This document shows, piece by piece, positions 9,740 to 20,500 of a DNA stretch of 64,000 nucleotides. The stretch comes from Candidatus Formimonas warabiya (GTDB lineage Bacteria; Bacillota; Dehalobacteriia; Dehalobacteriales; Dehalobacteriaceae), in contig NZ_CP017634.1 of assembly GCF_002777255.1 (NCBI RefSeq), forward strand, positions 4,104,903 through 4,168,902, in the 5' to 3' direction. The position numbers were made by a program, and so were the translations under genes. The notes beneath the pieces were generated by a model. It did no database searches. It was not told the DNA's origin and saw only the letters and a list, made by a program, of their open reading frames with translations. The stretch's first letter is position 1. Every line of letters begins with the position of its first letter.

Positions 9740-9755
9740 ATAAGGGGGAGATCAG

Positions 9756-12377
9756 ATGGATTTAAACCGTTTAACGCAAAAATCATTAGAAGGAGTGCAG
9801 CAGGCGGAGACCAAAGCCCTCAGATACGGCAATACGGAAATCGATTTGGAGCACCTGCTGGCCGCCCTGGTAGAGCAGCAAGACGGGCTGATCCCAAGGG
9901 TTCTTCAAAATATGGACATCGCCCCGGAGAATTTTCTCAAGGAGATCGAAAGGATCCTGGACAGCAAGCCCCGGGTCTCGGGACCGGGCCGGGAGCCGGG
10001 AAAAATCTACGTGAGCAGATCCGTCAACAATGTGCTGGTGAAAGCGGAAGATGAAGCCAAACGCATGAAGGATGAGTATATTTCTGTGGAGCATTTATTT
10101 TTGGCTTTGATTGATGAGGTGAAAGACAGCCGTTTGGGCCGGATTTTTCAAAACTTCAACATCACCCGGGACCGGTTTCTTCAGGCATTGACCGGGGTCC
10201 GGGGCAACCAGCGGGTGACCAGCAGTACACCGGAGGAGACCTATGAGGCGCTGACCAAATATGGCCATGATTTGGTTCACGAGGCCCGGACCAACAAACT
10301 GGATCCTGTGATCGGCCGGGACAGTGAAATCCGCCACGTGATCAGAATTTTATCCCGGAAAACCAAAAACAATCCGGTGCTCATCGGCGAACCGGGCGTA
10401 GGAAAAACCGCCATTGTGGAGGGCCTGGCCCATCGTATCGTCCGGGGCGACGTGCCGGAAGGGTTGAAAGATAAAAAGATTTTCTCCTTGGATATGGGCG
10501 CTTTGGTGGCCGGGGCAAAATTCCGGGGAGAATTTGAGGAAAGATTAAAGGCTGTCCTGCAGGAAGTGAAGAAAAGCGAGGGGCAGATTATCCTTTTCAT
10601 TGACGAGATTCATACCATCGTGGGCGCGGGAAAAGCGGAAGGGTCCATGGATGCGGGAAATATGCTGAAGCCGATGCTGGCCCGGGGCGAATTGCATTGT
10701 ATCGGGGCCACCACGCTGGATGAATACCGGAAAAATATTGAAAAAGATGCCGCCCTGGAAAGAAGGTTTCAGCCCGTTCTGGTGAACGAACCCAATGTGG
10801 AAGACACCATTTCTATTTTACGGGGTTTGAAAGAACGTTTTGAAGTATTCCACGGCGTAAAAATTCATGACAATGCCCTGGTTTCTGCGGCAGTCTTGTC
10901 CAACCGTTATATTACGGACCGGTTTTTACCGGATAAAGCGATTGACCTGGTCGATGAAGCCTGCGCCTTAATTCGTACGGAAATCGATTCCTTGCCCGCA
11001 GAATTGGATGAGGTATCCCGCCGGGTGATGCAGCTGGAGATCGAAGAAGCGGCGCTCCGGAGAGAAAAGGACCGGGCCAGTCAGGAACGATTGGAACACC
11101 TGCAAAAGGAACTGGCCGACCTGAAAGAGAAAATGGCGGCGATGAAATCCCAGTGGGAAAATGAAAAAAACGCCATTCAGGGTGTGCGCAAGCTGAGAGA
11201 AGACCTGGAACAGGTGCACCAGGAGATTGCCAAAGCCGAACGGGAATACAACCTGAACAAAGCGGCGGAATTAAAATATGGACGCCTTCCGGAACTGGAA
11301 AAGAAATTAAAAGAAGAAGAAAACAAGCTCTCGTCAAGACGGGGCGGCACGCCCTTGTTGCGGGAAGAAGTAAATGATGAGGAAATTGCCCGGATTATTT
11401 CCCGATGGACGGGAATTCCCCTCGCCAAATTGGTGGAAGGAGAACGGGAAAAATTGCTCCGGCTGGATGAAATCCTGCACCAGCGCGTGGTGGGCCAGGA
11501 TGAAGCGGTGGAACGGGTGACCGATGCCATCCTTCGGGCCCGGGCCGGGATTAAAGATCCCAACCGCCCCATCGGCTCCTTTATCTTCCTCGGTCCGACC
11601 GGGGTGGGCAAAACAGAACTGGCGAAAACCATTGCCCAGACCCTTTTCGACTCGGAAAACAATATGGTGCGCATTGATATGAGCGAATATATGGAAAGGC
11701 ATGCGGTATCCCGGTTGATCGGCGCTCCTCCCGGCTATGTAGGCTATGAAGAAGGGGGGCAATTGACCGAGGCGGTGAGGAGAAAGCCTTATGCCGTGAT
11801 TCTTTTCGATGAAATTGAAAAGGCCCACAACGATGTCTTCAACGTCTTGCTCCAGGTCCTGGACGATGGACGGATTACGGATGCCCAGGGCCGGACGGTG
11901 GATTTTAAAAATACCATCATTATTATGACCTCCAATATTGGTTCCGGCTACCTGCTGGACGGCATTGGCAAAGACGGCCAAATTTCCGAACCGGCCCGGC
12001 AGCGGGTGATGTCTGAACTGAGGCTCCAGTTCCGGCCGGAGTTTTTGAACCGGGTCGATGATATTATCTTTTTCAAACCCCTTGTGAAAGAGGAGATCGG
12101 CCGCATCGTCCACCTGTTGATCCAGGAAATCCAAAAAAGACTGGAAGACCGGCATATTGCTTTGCATCTGACCCCCCAGGCGGTGGACTATATTGTGAGC
12201 GGAGGGTTTGATCCGGTATACGGAGCCCGGCCTTTGCGGCGATTCTTGCAGCAGCATGTGGAAACCTTAATTGCCCGGGGGTTAATTGGCGGTAAAATAT
12301 TCGATGGGGCCAGCCTCGCCGTAGACAGTGACGGTCACGAACTGAAGCTGAGCTGGAAAAATCCCGAGGAAAATTAA
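9756..12377 (+). CDS. clpB: ATP-dependent disaggregase ClpB
   Basis: An 873-residue Hsp100 protein of the usual length. An N-terminal Clp_N repeat domain is followed by AAA+ module 1 (Walker A GEPGVGKT), the long coiled-coil middle domain that distinguishes ClpB from ClpC and ClpA, AAA+ module 2 (GPTGVGKT, sensor LNRVDD) and the small D2 domain. It threads aggregated protein and works with DnaK and its J-protein, which are encoded just upstream in the same operon. The start ATG has GGGGGAG upstream. A clear terminator follows. Confidence 0.97.
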   Translation: MDLNRLTQKSLEGVQQAETKALRYGNTEIDLEHLLAALVEQQDGLIPRVLQNMDIAPENFLKEIERILDSKPRVSGPGREPGKIYVSRSVNNVLVKAEDEAKRMKDEYISVEHLFLALIDEVKDSRLGRIFQNFNITRDRFLQALTGVRGNQRVTSSTPEETYEALTKYGHDLVHEARTNKLDPVIGRDSEIRHVIRILSRKTKNNPVLIGEPGVGKTAIVEGLAHRIVRGDVPEGLKDKKIFSLDMGALVAGAKFRGEFEERLKAVLQEVKKSEGQIILFIDEIHTIVGAGKAEGSMDAGNMLKPMLARGELHCIGATTLDEYRKNIEKDAALERRFQPVLVNEPNVEDTISILRGLKERFEVFHGVKIHDNALVSAAVLSNRYITDRFLPDKAIDLVDEACALIRTEIDSLPAELDEVSRRVMQLEIEEAALRREKDRASQERLEHLQKELADLKEKMAAMKSQWENEKNAIQGVRKLREDLEQVHQEIAKAEREYNLNKAAELKYGRLPELEKKLKEEENKLSSRRGGTPLLREEVNDEEIARIISRWTGIPLAKLVEGEREKLLRLDEILHQRVVGQDEAVERVTDAILRARAGIKDPNRPIGSFIFLGPTGVGKTELAKTIAQTLFDSENNMVRIDMSEYMERHAVSRLIGAPPGYVGYEEGGQLTEAVRRKPYAVILFDEIEKAHNDVFNVLLQVLDDGRITDAQGRTVDFKNTIIIMTSNIGSGYLLDGIGKDGQISEPARQRVMSELRLQFRPEFLNRVDDIIFFKPLVKEEIGRIVHLLIQEIQKRLEDRHIALHLTPQAVDYIVSGGFDPVYGARPLRRFLQQHVETLIARGLIGGKIFDGASLAVDSDGHELKLSWKNPEEN

Positions 12378-12405
12378 TGAAGCGCCCTGTTTTATGGAGG
12401 ACTGA

Positions 12406-12437
12406 GGCTGGAGAGTTTCTCTCCGGCCTTTATTTTT
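12406..12437 (+). terminator. Rho-independent terminator after clpB
   Basis: A 10-bp stem, GGCTGGAGAG (12406-12415) against CTCTCCGGCC (12419-12428) with one G-T pair and a three-base loop, is followed by TTTATTTTT. Confidence 0.9.
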
Positions 12438-12549
12438 GGAAAGTTGGGGAAAATAGTCTCCCCTCAAGAAGGAAATAGGCGGAATAAGGAGAAAGAACAA
12501 TTCTTTATAAGCAAATTAGATAGGCGTAAAACGACAAGGAGTATGTCCC

Positions 12550-13260
12550 ATGGGAAAGCCGCTGATTGTAAAGACGGGAGCCACATTTGATTCCATTAAA
12601 AAAGAATATGGGGACTTTGATGATTTTATTGTCAAGAATATGGGGTTAGCCCGTAAGGATGTCTTTGTTTGGCCGGTTTATCAAAAGCTGCCTGCTCCTG
12701 AGTGGGAGGATGTTTCAGCCGTGATTATCACAGGCTCCCATTCCATGGTCACGGATAACGAGGATTGGAGTTTAGACCTGTGCACCTGGGTAAAATCCAA
12801 CCGGTGGAGAAATATTCCTACCCTGGGCATTTGCTATGGTCACCAGCTGATTGCCCGGGCCTTTGGCGGTGAGGTAGGTTATCATCCGGGGGGAAAAGAG
12901 CTGGGGACCGTAAAGATCGCATTAACGGAAGAAGGAATCAGGGATCCTTTGCTGGGTGTTCTTCCGGAGGTCTTTGAGGGACATGTGACCCACGCCCAGA
13001 CGGTATGGGAGCTTCCCCCCCGCGCCCGGATTCTGGCCAGAAATGATTTTGAAAGGCATCAGGCCTTTGTCATTGATGATTGTATTTGGGGAGTGCAATT
13101 TCATCCGGAATTTAACGCCGGTATTACGCTGGGATATCTCGAGGAACAGAAGACAGGCATCCTCGAAGGGGGAAGGGATTTTGCTTCTGTGCAGCAGACA
13201 GTCCGGGAACACCTTTATGGGAGGATGCTTTTGGAGCGGTTTCTGGAGCTGTCTTTGTAG
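12550..13260 (+). CDS. Class I glutamine amidotransferase-like protein
   Basis: A 236-residue single-domain glutaminase of the GATase1 type. The nucleophile cysteine lies in LGICYGHQLIA and the catalytic histidine and glutamate in QFHPEFNAG. It resembles the stand-alone GMP-synthase-like amidotransferases (YfeJ type), which release ammonia from glutamine for an unknown acceptor or hydrolyse gamma-glutamyl compounds. It is not GuaA, since no synthetase domain is present. AAGGAG lies about 8 bases before the ATG. It is monocistronic between two terminators. Confidence 0.85.
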   Translation: MGKPLIVKTGATFDSIKKEYGDFDDFIVKNMGLARKDVFVWPVYQKLPAPEWEDVSAVIITGSHSMVTDNEDWSLDLCTWVKSNRWRNIPTLGICYGHQLIARAFGGEVGYHPGGKELGTVKIALTEEGIRDPLLGVLPEVFEGHVTHAQTVWELPPRARILARNDFERHQAFVIDDCIWGVQFHPEFNAGITLGYLEEQKTGILEGGRDFASVQQTVREHLYGRMLLERFLELSL

Positions 13261-13328
13261 ATCCTACCCCTGTGCCCAAATTTGTTTACCTTTCAAATTT
13301 TTGCAAAAAAGGAATAACCCCATCCTCC

Positions 13329-13354
13329 AAAGGCCTGAAGGGCTTTCTTTTTTT
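13329..13354 (+). terminator. Probable terminator after the amidotransferase gene
   Basis: AAAGGCC and GGGCTTT pair around a TGAA loop with one G-G mismatch, followed by C and seven T. Confidence 0.45.
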
Positions 13355-13391
13355 GCAGTTATCCGCAAAACCGAAGCCTCCAAAAACCGTG

Positions 13392-13420
13392 GTATATTCT
13401 TTTTCACACAGGGGAAAATT
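13392..13420 (+). promoter_or_regulatory. Candidate forespore (SigF/SigG-type) promoter for the ger operon
   Basis: GTATA (13392-13396) is followed after 14 bases by GGGGAAAATT. This resembles the SigF -35 GYATA and -10 GGnnAnAnTR, with five of six fixed -10 positions matching. Germinant receptor operons are normally read by SigG in the forespore, whose promoters overlap in recognition with SigF. Confidence 0.4.
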
Positions 13421-13526
13421 TATTGAGGTGTAAAAAATCCTGTTGAAAAGCATATTTCGGGCCCCAAAAAAGAGGGCTATAAGACAACCAGTATTTTTAG
13501 GATCGTGGATGATTGGAGATGGCACC

Positions 13527-15077
13527 ATGTTTTTTGATAGATTTATAAAAAACAAAAAAAGGCCTGTCCTTGCAAAAACGGCTTCTTCTGTAGGGCATAC
13601 TGAGGGGATTAAGGGAAATGCTGAGGAAATTGCACAATATATCCTTCAATGTACAGGAACTCCCGGAGACCTGGTCATTCATCGTATTAAGGCTGATGAA
13701 AAAACTGTCGGAGCCATCATTTACTTAGAAACTTTAGTGGACGGGAATGTGCTGGGCCAACATGTTATTGAGCCGATCAATAAGTTTATCCGAAAGAATG
13801 AAGAGCCCCTTGGTCCAGGTAAAGTGCAATTAATTTTATCTGCGTCTAAATGCATGGAAATTGACGACCTCCATCATGCCATTGAAAAACTGCTGTCCGG
13901 ATATGCATTAATCATTCTTAATGAAGTAAAAAGAATCCTTGCCGTATCACTGCTTAATTCCGCTAAACGACCTGTTGAAGAAGCACCCACGGAAAAAGTG
14001 ATCAAGGGGCCGCGGGAAGGCTTTAATGAAACCCTCAATGACAACATCAGCATGATCAGGCGGTCCATCAAAGATCCCCATCTGAGACTGGAAAAGAAAA
14101 CTGTCGGGGAACGGACCAAAACGGAAATTGCCGTAATCTACCTGGATGATGTAGCTAACCCGGATATCGTACAGGAAGTTCATAAACGCCTGGAGCAGAT
14201 TGAGATTGACGGAATTGTGGAAAGCGGCTATATCGCCGAATTAATCAGTGACAAAAGGATAACGCCTTTCCCCCTTGTGCAGGAAACAGAAAGAGTGGAC
14301 CGGGTAGTGGCGTCTATATTGGAGGGCAGAGTCGCCATCCTGGTAGACCGGTCCGCATTTAATATTATTGTTCCCGTTACGTCCAACGAGTTCTACCAGA
14401 CCTCGGAAGATTTTTATTTCAACTGGATTACCGCTACAGGATTGAGATTGATCAGAGCCATCGGCACCATTGTAGCCGTTACTTTGCCCGGGTTTTATCT
14501 GTCCATGATATCCGTAAACCCGGAACTCCTGCCGCCTTCGGTGATTCAGCTGGAAGCATCTGCCCGTACCCAGGTGCCTTTTCCTGCCGTTTTGGAAATG
14601 GTTATTACCTTTTTTGCCTTTGAGGTCTTACGGGAGGCCAGTGTACGCTTTCCCACCAATATTAATATGATCCTGGGTGTAGGCGGGGGCATCGTGATGG
14701 GCCTTGCGGCGATCAACGCCGGTTTAGTATCCGGTATCACCGTAGCGATAGTCGTGTTTTGTGTTCTGGCCACTTTTACCACGTCCAATCTTGCCAAAGA
14801 ACAGGCCTGGAGATGGGTGAGATACATCTTGTTTGCTGCGGGAGCAATCTTTGGCTTTATTGGTGTGATTGCCGCCGGTGTATTAGTTTTAGCTCATATG
14901 GCGGGGTTAAAGTCCTTTGGAGTATCCTATCTGGCACCCTGGGGGCCCCCCATCTTAACAGATATCGCAGATGCGCCCGCCCGGCTGCCCTGGTGGCTCA
15001 GCTACCGGCGCCCGCCTACTTACCGTCCCCGGCAGGAAGACAGAATGGGTAAAAACAAGGGGGAGGATGAGGCCTGA
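13527..15077 (+). CDS. Spore germination protein, GerA family A subunit
   Basis: A 516-residue GerAA/GerKA-type protein. The N-terminal soluble region (about 1-230) contains the PGDLVIHRI and ERVDRVVASILEGRVAILVD blocks typical of the family. A C-terminal membrane domain with several helices follows (residues about 260-490). It forms the receptor channel in the spore inner membrane with the B and C subunits. The ATG at 13527 is chosen because GGAGAT lies 7 bases upstream; ATG 13509 and TTG 13443 are possible earlier starts. The stop codon overlaps the next start by one base. Which paralogue (gerA, gerB or gerK) it is cannot be told. Confidence 0.92.
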   Translation: MFFDRFIKNKKRPVLAKTASSVGHTEGIKGNAEEIAQYILQCTGTPGDLVIHRIKADEKTVGAIIYLETLVDGNVLGQHVIEPINKFIRKNEEPLGPGKVQLILSASKCMEIDDLHHAIEKLLSGYALIILNEVKRILAVSLLNSAKRPVEEAPTEKVIKGPREGFNETLNDNISMIRRSIKDPHLRLEKKTVGERTKTEIAVIYLDDVANPDIVQEVHKRLEQIEIDGIVESGYIAELISDKRITPFPLVQETERVDRVVASILEGRVAILVDRSAFNIIVPVTSNEFYQTSEDFYFNWITATGLRLIRAIGTIVAVTLPGFYLSMISVNPELLPPSVIQLEASARTQVPFPAVLEMVITFFAFEVLREASVRFPTNINMILGVGGGIVMGLAAINAGLVSGITVAIVVFCVLATFTTSNLAKEQAWRWVRYILFAAGAIFGFIGVIAAGVLVLAHMAGLKSFGVSYLAPWGPPILTDIADAPARLPWWLSYRRPPTYRPRQEDRMGKNKGEDEA

Positions 15078-16177
15078 TGTTAAAAGAAAAAACAGAAATC
15101 GGTCCCGGGCTTCTATTTATGGTTTTATTTGCCCCTTTGGTGGGCTATGGTTTAATGCAGTCACCCTACATAGCTGCCGAACAAATTGGCAACAACGGTT
15201 ATTGGGGTTTTGTCCTGGCCTTTGTTCCGGCCGTTGGCTTAATCGGTATCTTAGACGCATTAGGAAGGAGATTTCCCCAAAAATCCCTGATCCAGTACCT
15301 GCCCGATGTTTGCGGCCCTTTCTGGGGAAGAATTTTAGGTTTCATTTATCTGCTCTTTATGATGGCAGTATTGACCATATCCAGCATTTTGGCCGTTTTA
15401 CAGAGCGAAACATATTTTCTGTTCAGGACGCCTTCCTGGGCACTTATCCTGTTTTTTCTCGGCATTTCAGCGTATATCGCTCACCAGGGAATCGAAGGGA
15501 TCGCCCGCTTGAGTGCCTTTGTTTTTCCGGTCACTTTTGTATTGAGTGTGCTGTCTATCGCTTTTTCTTTTCAAAATTTTGAACTGGATAATATCCGTCC
15601 CGTCTGTTTGATAGACGGTTTTAAGATTCCTTTGGGGGCTGTGCAAATGTTTTATCCCTTTTTTCCCCTGTCCACAGTTTTGTTGATCTATCCATACTTA
15701 ACAGAAAAACAAAAAGGGTTTAAAACTATTTTGGGGGCTGCATCACTGGCTTTTATCATCATTTTGGTCACGATCGTAAACACCATCGGCAATTTCAGTG
15801 CCCCAGGCATATTAAGGTACAGCTGGCCTGTTATTGAAGTGACCCGAAAGGCGAACCTGCCCTTTGTCCTGCAAACCTTCGGCCTCTTTTTCACAGCGGC
15901 CTGGCTGACTCTAACGTTAGCGGGGACAGGGTTCTTCTATTATGTGTTGGCGGAAGGAAGTGCCCAATTATTAAGGAGACTAAACTATAAATGGTTTACC
16001 CTGGTTTTATTCCCTTTGATCTATTGTCTCATGATGCTTCTGACCGGGGTGATTGAAGTACGCTATATTTTCTCATATTTTTGTGTCATAGGCGCTGCCT
16101 TAAGCCTGGGTATTCCTTTATTGGTATGGTTTTTGGCGGTGATCAAAAGATGGGGTGAGAAAAAAGATGCTGCGTAA
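15077..16177 (+). CDS. Spore germination permease, GerA family B subunit
   Basis: A 366-residue integral membrane protein with about ten predicted helices, of the GerAB/GerKB branch of the APC transporter superfamily. This subunit is thought to bind the germinant. Translation is coupled to the A subunit through TGATG and overlaps the C-subunit start by 11 bases. Family assignment rests on topology, the operon order and the N-terminal GPGLLFMVLFAPLVGYGL segment. Confidence 0.92.
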   Translation: MLKEKTEIGPGLLFMVLFAPLVGYGLMQSPYIAAEQIGNNGYWGFVLAFVPAVGLIGILDALGRRFPQKSLIQYLPDVCGPFWGRILGFIYLLFMMAVLTISSILAVLQSETYFLFRTPSWALILFFLGISAYIAHQGIEGIARLSAFVFPVTFVLSVLSIAFSFQNFELDNIRPVCLIDGFKIPLGAVQMFYPFFPLSTVLLIYPYLTEKQKGFKTILGAASLAFIIILVTIVNTIGNFSAPGILRYSWPVIEVTRKANLPFVLQTFGLFFTAAWLTLTLAGTGFFYYVLAEGSAQLLRRLNYKWFTLVLFPLIYCLMMLLTGVIEVRYIFSYFCVIGAALSLGIPLLVWFLAVIKRWGEKKDAA

Positions 16178-17282
16178 GACTTTATTACTGCTCCTGTTTT
16201 TTTCGATGACGATAATTGCCGCCGGCTGCTGGGATGTGCAGGAGATAGCCCGGCGGGGGATATCTTGTGCGGTTTTCTTTGACATCGGCAGTACCAACCG
16301 GGTGAAACTGGGTGTTTCCGTTCCTGTACCCGGTACCCAGATTCCACCGGTGCAGGGAACAACCCAGCAGTTTGAAAAACGCCATTTTATCATTTCAGGT
16401 GAAGGGAAGTCCGCCTTGGAGGCCTGGACACAAATCCAAAGCAATTCTGCCAGTGATATCTTCTTCGGCCAAGTCAGAAGCATTATTCTTTCCGAAAAAG
16501 CAGCCCGGGGAAATATCAATGATTTCTTAGATTTTATAGGCCGCTTTCCCATAGTTCCTCCCAACACCAATATCTTAATAACCAAAAGTGATCCGGAAAA
16601 GCTCCTGGATATCAAAAATGAGGCTAACTATATCCCGGGTAATTATATTGACTTTTATTTTCAGGTCCCCGGCAAAAGAACCCTGGCTTTGCCCTTGGAT
16701 CTTTGGCGGGTTAACTCTATTCTGGATAAAAAATGGCAAGACCCCTATTTGCCCATCATTGAGCAATCCCAGGGCAGTTACAGGATTGCGGGAACGGCGC
16801 TTTTTTCGGGGAGCCGGATGGTAGGAGAGCTGAATATGGATGAAGCTCAGACGCTGGCTCTAATCAGGGGGGCCGATGTTGGATACTTGACAGTTCCGTT
16901 GAGCAAGGGCGAGCTCGTGGCTTTTCAAAAGATCAAATCACAAACGAAAATTGAACCCACTGTTTCCCGTACCAATAGCATTACTTTTAACATTAAGGTT
17001 AAAATCGCAGGCGGAGTTGTTGAAAGCCGGCCGCGCCGTGAGATTTCCCTGGAGGAAAAGAAAAGGATAGAAAAAGAAGCAGAAAAGCTAACCAAAAGAA
17101 AAATTGCAGACCTGCTGGCCAAACTTCAAAATCTGAACACGGACCCTGTTGGCTTTGGGGGCAAGCTGCGCATCAAATACCCTAAACAGTGGGAGGCTAT
17201 GGATTGGCACCAGGTCTATCCGGCAGCCAGGCTTAACGTGGAGACTAAGTTTTCAATTAAGTCAACGGGATTGTTCCGATAA
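16167..17282 (+). CDS. Spore germination lipoprotein, GerA family C subunit
   Basis: A 371-residue GerAC-type lipoprotein. A basic, hydrophobic signal peptide ends in the lipobox IAAGC, followed by WDVQEI, the GCWD-x-x-E signature of the family. Lipidation at that cysteine anchors it in the spore inner membrane. The C-terminal third ends with the typical DWHQVYP region. ATG 16167 has a GGGGTG about 10 bases upstream; GTG 16155 in the same frame is an alternative. It completes an A-B-C operon. Confidence 0.92.
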   Translation: MLRKTLLLLLFFSMTIIAAGCWDVQEIARRGISCAVFFDIGSTNRVKLGVSVPVPGTQIPPVQGTTQQFEKRHFIISGEGKSALEAWTQIQSNSASDIFFGQVRSIILSEKAARGNINDFLDFIGRFPIVPPNTNILITKSDPEKLLDIKNEANYIPGNYIDFYFQVPGKRTLALPLDLWRVNSILDKKWQDPYLPIIEQSQGSYRIAGTALFSGSRMVGELNMDEAQTLALIRGADVGYLTVPLSKGELVAFQKIKSQTKIEPTVSRTNSITFNIKVKIAGGVVESRPRREISLEEKKRIEKEAEKLTKRKIADLLAKLQNLNTDPVGFGGKLRIKYPKQWEAMDWHQVYPAARLNVETKFSIKSTGLFR

Positions 17283-17437
17283 CATAATCCCAGGGGGCAT
17301 AATGACTATGTATTCGGAAAAAGCTCATTTTAATATTTAAAACGTTTTCACCCCGGCTAGGGGAATAATCAATCCGAAGGGGATCTAACCATACAAAAAA
17401 TAAGGGTATAGACCATTGGCTTTTAGACCTTACCTGA

Positions 17438-17466
17438 TTGACATGGATAAAAAAATTTGTTAATAT
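17438..17466 (+). promoter_or_regulatory. SigA promoter of the FAD/Fe-S oxidoreductase gene
   Basis: TTGACA (17438-17443) and TAATAT (17461-17466) with a spacing of exactly 17 bases. Confidence 0.75.
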
Positions 17467-17486
17467 ACCTATAGGGGGTATAGGTA
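17466..17486. promoter_or_regulatory. Palindromic operator at the oxidoreductase transcription start
   Basis: A perfect 8-bp inverted repeat, TACCTATA-GGGGG-TATAGGTA, starts at the last base of the -10 box and covers the likely start site, as expected for a repressor. The inner ATACC-N7-GGTAT arrangement with its G tract recalls CsoR/CstR-family operators, but that is only a resemblance. The half-site TATAGGTA recurs at the promoter of the small membrane protein gene near 20742. Confidence 0.6.
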
Positions 17487-17533
17487 GTTTTAAGACTTTT
17501 GATTAAATATAAAGATTGGGGGAGGTTCGGGAA

Positions 17534-20500
17534 ATGGCTCATTTGTCAAGTGAAATCAGAGAGCAATTAAAGGCCCGCTGGGAAAACCGGATTAACTTTG
17601 ATGAATTGGAACGGAAAATATATGCCCGTGATATGGGCGTGATGCCGTCTATGATTAAACCTTTAGTCGGCAATCCGGTTCCGGAGGGGATTGTCCAGCC
17701 TGTTTCCGAAGCGGAATTGATCGAACTGGTAAACATGGCCCGGGAAGAAAAAATCAACCTGGTGCCCAGAGGCAAAGCGACCTCGGGCTACGGAGGGGTT
17801 CTTCCCGTGCACCAGGGTTTAGTGGTGGAATTTAACCGGATGAAGCAAATTCACCCCATCCATGCGGAAGATCAAACCGTGACCGTGGAACCGGGAGCGG
17901 TTTGGGAAGAAGTAGAATTTCATTTGAATCAGCACGGGTTAACCTTAGCACTCTATCCTACCAGCGCCCTTTCCTCCACCGTAGGCGGGTGGTTGGCCCA
18001 GGGAGGGGCCGGTATCGGCAGCTTCGAATACGGCTATTTCCGGGAAAACGTGGTTTCCGCCCGGCTGGTGTTGGGAGACGGCTCTGTCCAGGAAATGAAA
18101 GGACAGGACTTGGACCTGGTCTCCGATGTCAACGGCATTACCGGTTTGATCAGTCAGGTTACTTTCCGGGTAAAACCTTTGACCCAGCTGCATATAAAGG
18201 CAATTGCCTTCGACGATTGTAGGAATCTGGCTTCCTTCATGAAGGAGATTTATGACCGCAAAGTTCCTCTTTGGTCGGTATCTTTTATCAATCAGGATGC
18301 CGCCCGTTTGAAAAATCAGCTTCCTCCCCATTTGCACCATGGACATCCGGTCGTTGATGCCCACAAAGTAATGTTACCGGAAAAGTATATCGCCCTGCTT
18401 TCCTGCACCCATGACCGGTGCGATGTGGTCACAGAAAATGTTTTGGCATTGGCTGCTGCCCATCACGGACAGGTGTTAGGGGAGGAAATTGCCCGGCATG
18501 AATGGGAAGCCCGTTTCGAACCGATCCGGGCCAAAAGGATCGCTCCCTCCTTAATCCCCAGCGAGGTGGTGGTGCCGGTGGAAACATTAGGTGAAGTAAT
18601 TGAAGAAATTGCCCGGGATATCAAGCATCCCTTTATTTTAGAAGGTTTTGCCACGAATAAGCGGGAATTTGTTTTGCTGGGATTTATTTTGCATGACGAG
18701 AGAAAAATCTATTTTAATCTGGCCTACGGTTTATCTTTATCCATTTTAAAGACCGCCCAGAAATTTGGGGGAAGGCCCTATGCCACCGGCCTTTATTTTA
18801 CCGGTTTTGCCCACCAGGTTCTCGGTGAAGACCGGGTGCAGCGGCTGCGGGATTTTAAAAGCCGTACCGACCTCCAGGGAATCATGAATCCGGGGAAGGT
18901 CCTGGACAGCAGTTTGGTATCTGCGGGAATCGGTGTGGCCGGCTTGTTTGAACCGATTGTGAAGGTATTTGGCAATTGGGCCAAAACCAAAGAACCGGGA
19001 GAAGTCTTTCAAGATAGGAAAGGAATTCCCGGGGATGTGGCCTGGTACGCCTATGCCTGCTCCCAGTGCGGCTACTGCGTGGACCATTGCGACCAGTATT
19101 ATGGCCGGGGCTGGGAATCCCAGTCTCCCCGGGGCAAATGGACCTATCTGAAGATGGTTTTGGAAGGGGAAGCGGCCTTCAACCAGAAGACGGTGGATAC
19201 CTTTTTGGCGTGTACTACCTGTGAAATGTGCAACAAGACCTGTCAGTTGGATTTACCCAATGAATCCTCCTGGCTTAAACTGCGGGGAATGCTGGTGCAA
19301 AAACGGGGTTACCGTACTTTTCCGCCTTTTGAGATCATGGCAAATTCCTTGCGCCGGAACGGCAATATTTGGGGGAGTTATGCCAAAGACCGGGATCAGT
19401 GGATGACGGATGAAATCAGGACGGTGGTAAAAGAAAAAGCGGATTATGCCTTTTTCCCGGGGTGCACCGCGTCCTATGTGGAGCATGATGTGGCCCAGTC
19501 AGTGGCACATTTGCTCAAGGCCTCCGGAATTGAGTTTGCCTACCTGGGGAAGGAAGAACGGTGCTGCGCCATTCCCATGCTAGTTTCCGGGCGCTGGGAA
19601 GTCTTTGACGAAACAGCAGCCAAAAACATTGAAAACATGAAGAAAACCGGGGCTCATACCGTTGTTACGGCATGCCCGGCCTGCTGGCTGGTCTGGGAAG
19701 TCTATTACCGGCAATGGGCGGAAGAACGGGGCGTGGAGTATCCTTTTCATGCCAAACATTATGCCGATGTGCTGGCAGAACGGATTAAAGCCGGGGCGTT
19801 AACGCTGCCGAATAATGTGGAGCGCAAGGTTACCTATCATGATCCCTGTCATATGGGCCGGGCCGGGGGCCGGTATGAAGGGCCCCGTACCTTGATTCAG
19901 GCCATTCCGGGATCTCATTTCCGGGAAATGCGCTTTCATAAGGAGAAGGCCCACTGCTGCGGCTCGGTGCTTTCTCTGGTGGCAGACCCGGATATCGCCG
20001 CGGATATCGGCGCCGTTCGTCTCCAGGAAGCCCTTGAGTGCGGAGCGGATACGGTGATTACGGCTTGTCCCTGCTGCCGGGTGCAGTTGAAAAATTCGGC
20101 CGATGTAAAGGGCGTGCCTATTCAGGTAAGAGATTTAGCTACCTTGGCTGCGGAGTCTTTAGGCTGCCGGATTCCTGATTCAGACCCGGTGATCGATGAA
20201 AAATGGGCCGTATTTGACGGCATGATCCGGATGATGACGCCCTGGGGAATGGCGGAGATGATGGCGGAGATGATTCCGGATATGATTGAAGCCATGCCGG
20301 ACCTGTACCGCAGAATGATGCGCATGGTAATTGCATCTCCTCCCGTAATGAAGGAGCCGATGATCGGGATGATGAAGCGGGTGATGCCTTCCCTTTTCCC
20401 CAGCCTTTTGCCGGGAATGATGCCGAAGATCATGCCGGCCATGCTGGAAAAGGTAGCCCAGGCCGTCCCCATGCCGGAATATTTGCTGGAGCAGATGCCG

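Noticed and set aside
11334..12257. 307-codon minus-strand frame opposite clpB
   Set aside because: It lies wholly inside the conserved ClpB frame and has no family features; a product of codon composition.
14971..15582. 203-codon frame across the gerA/gerB junction
   Set aside because: Shadow of two well-conserved germination genes.
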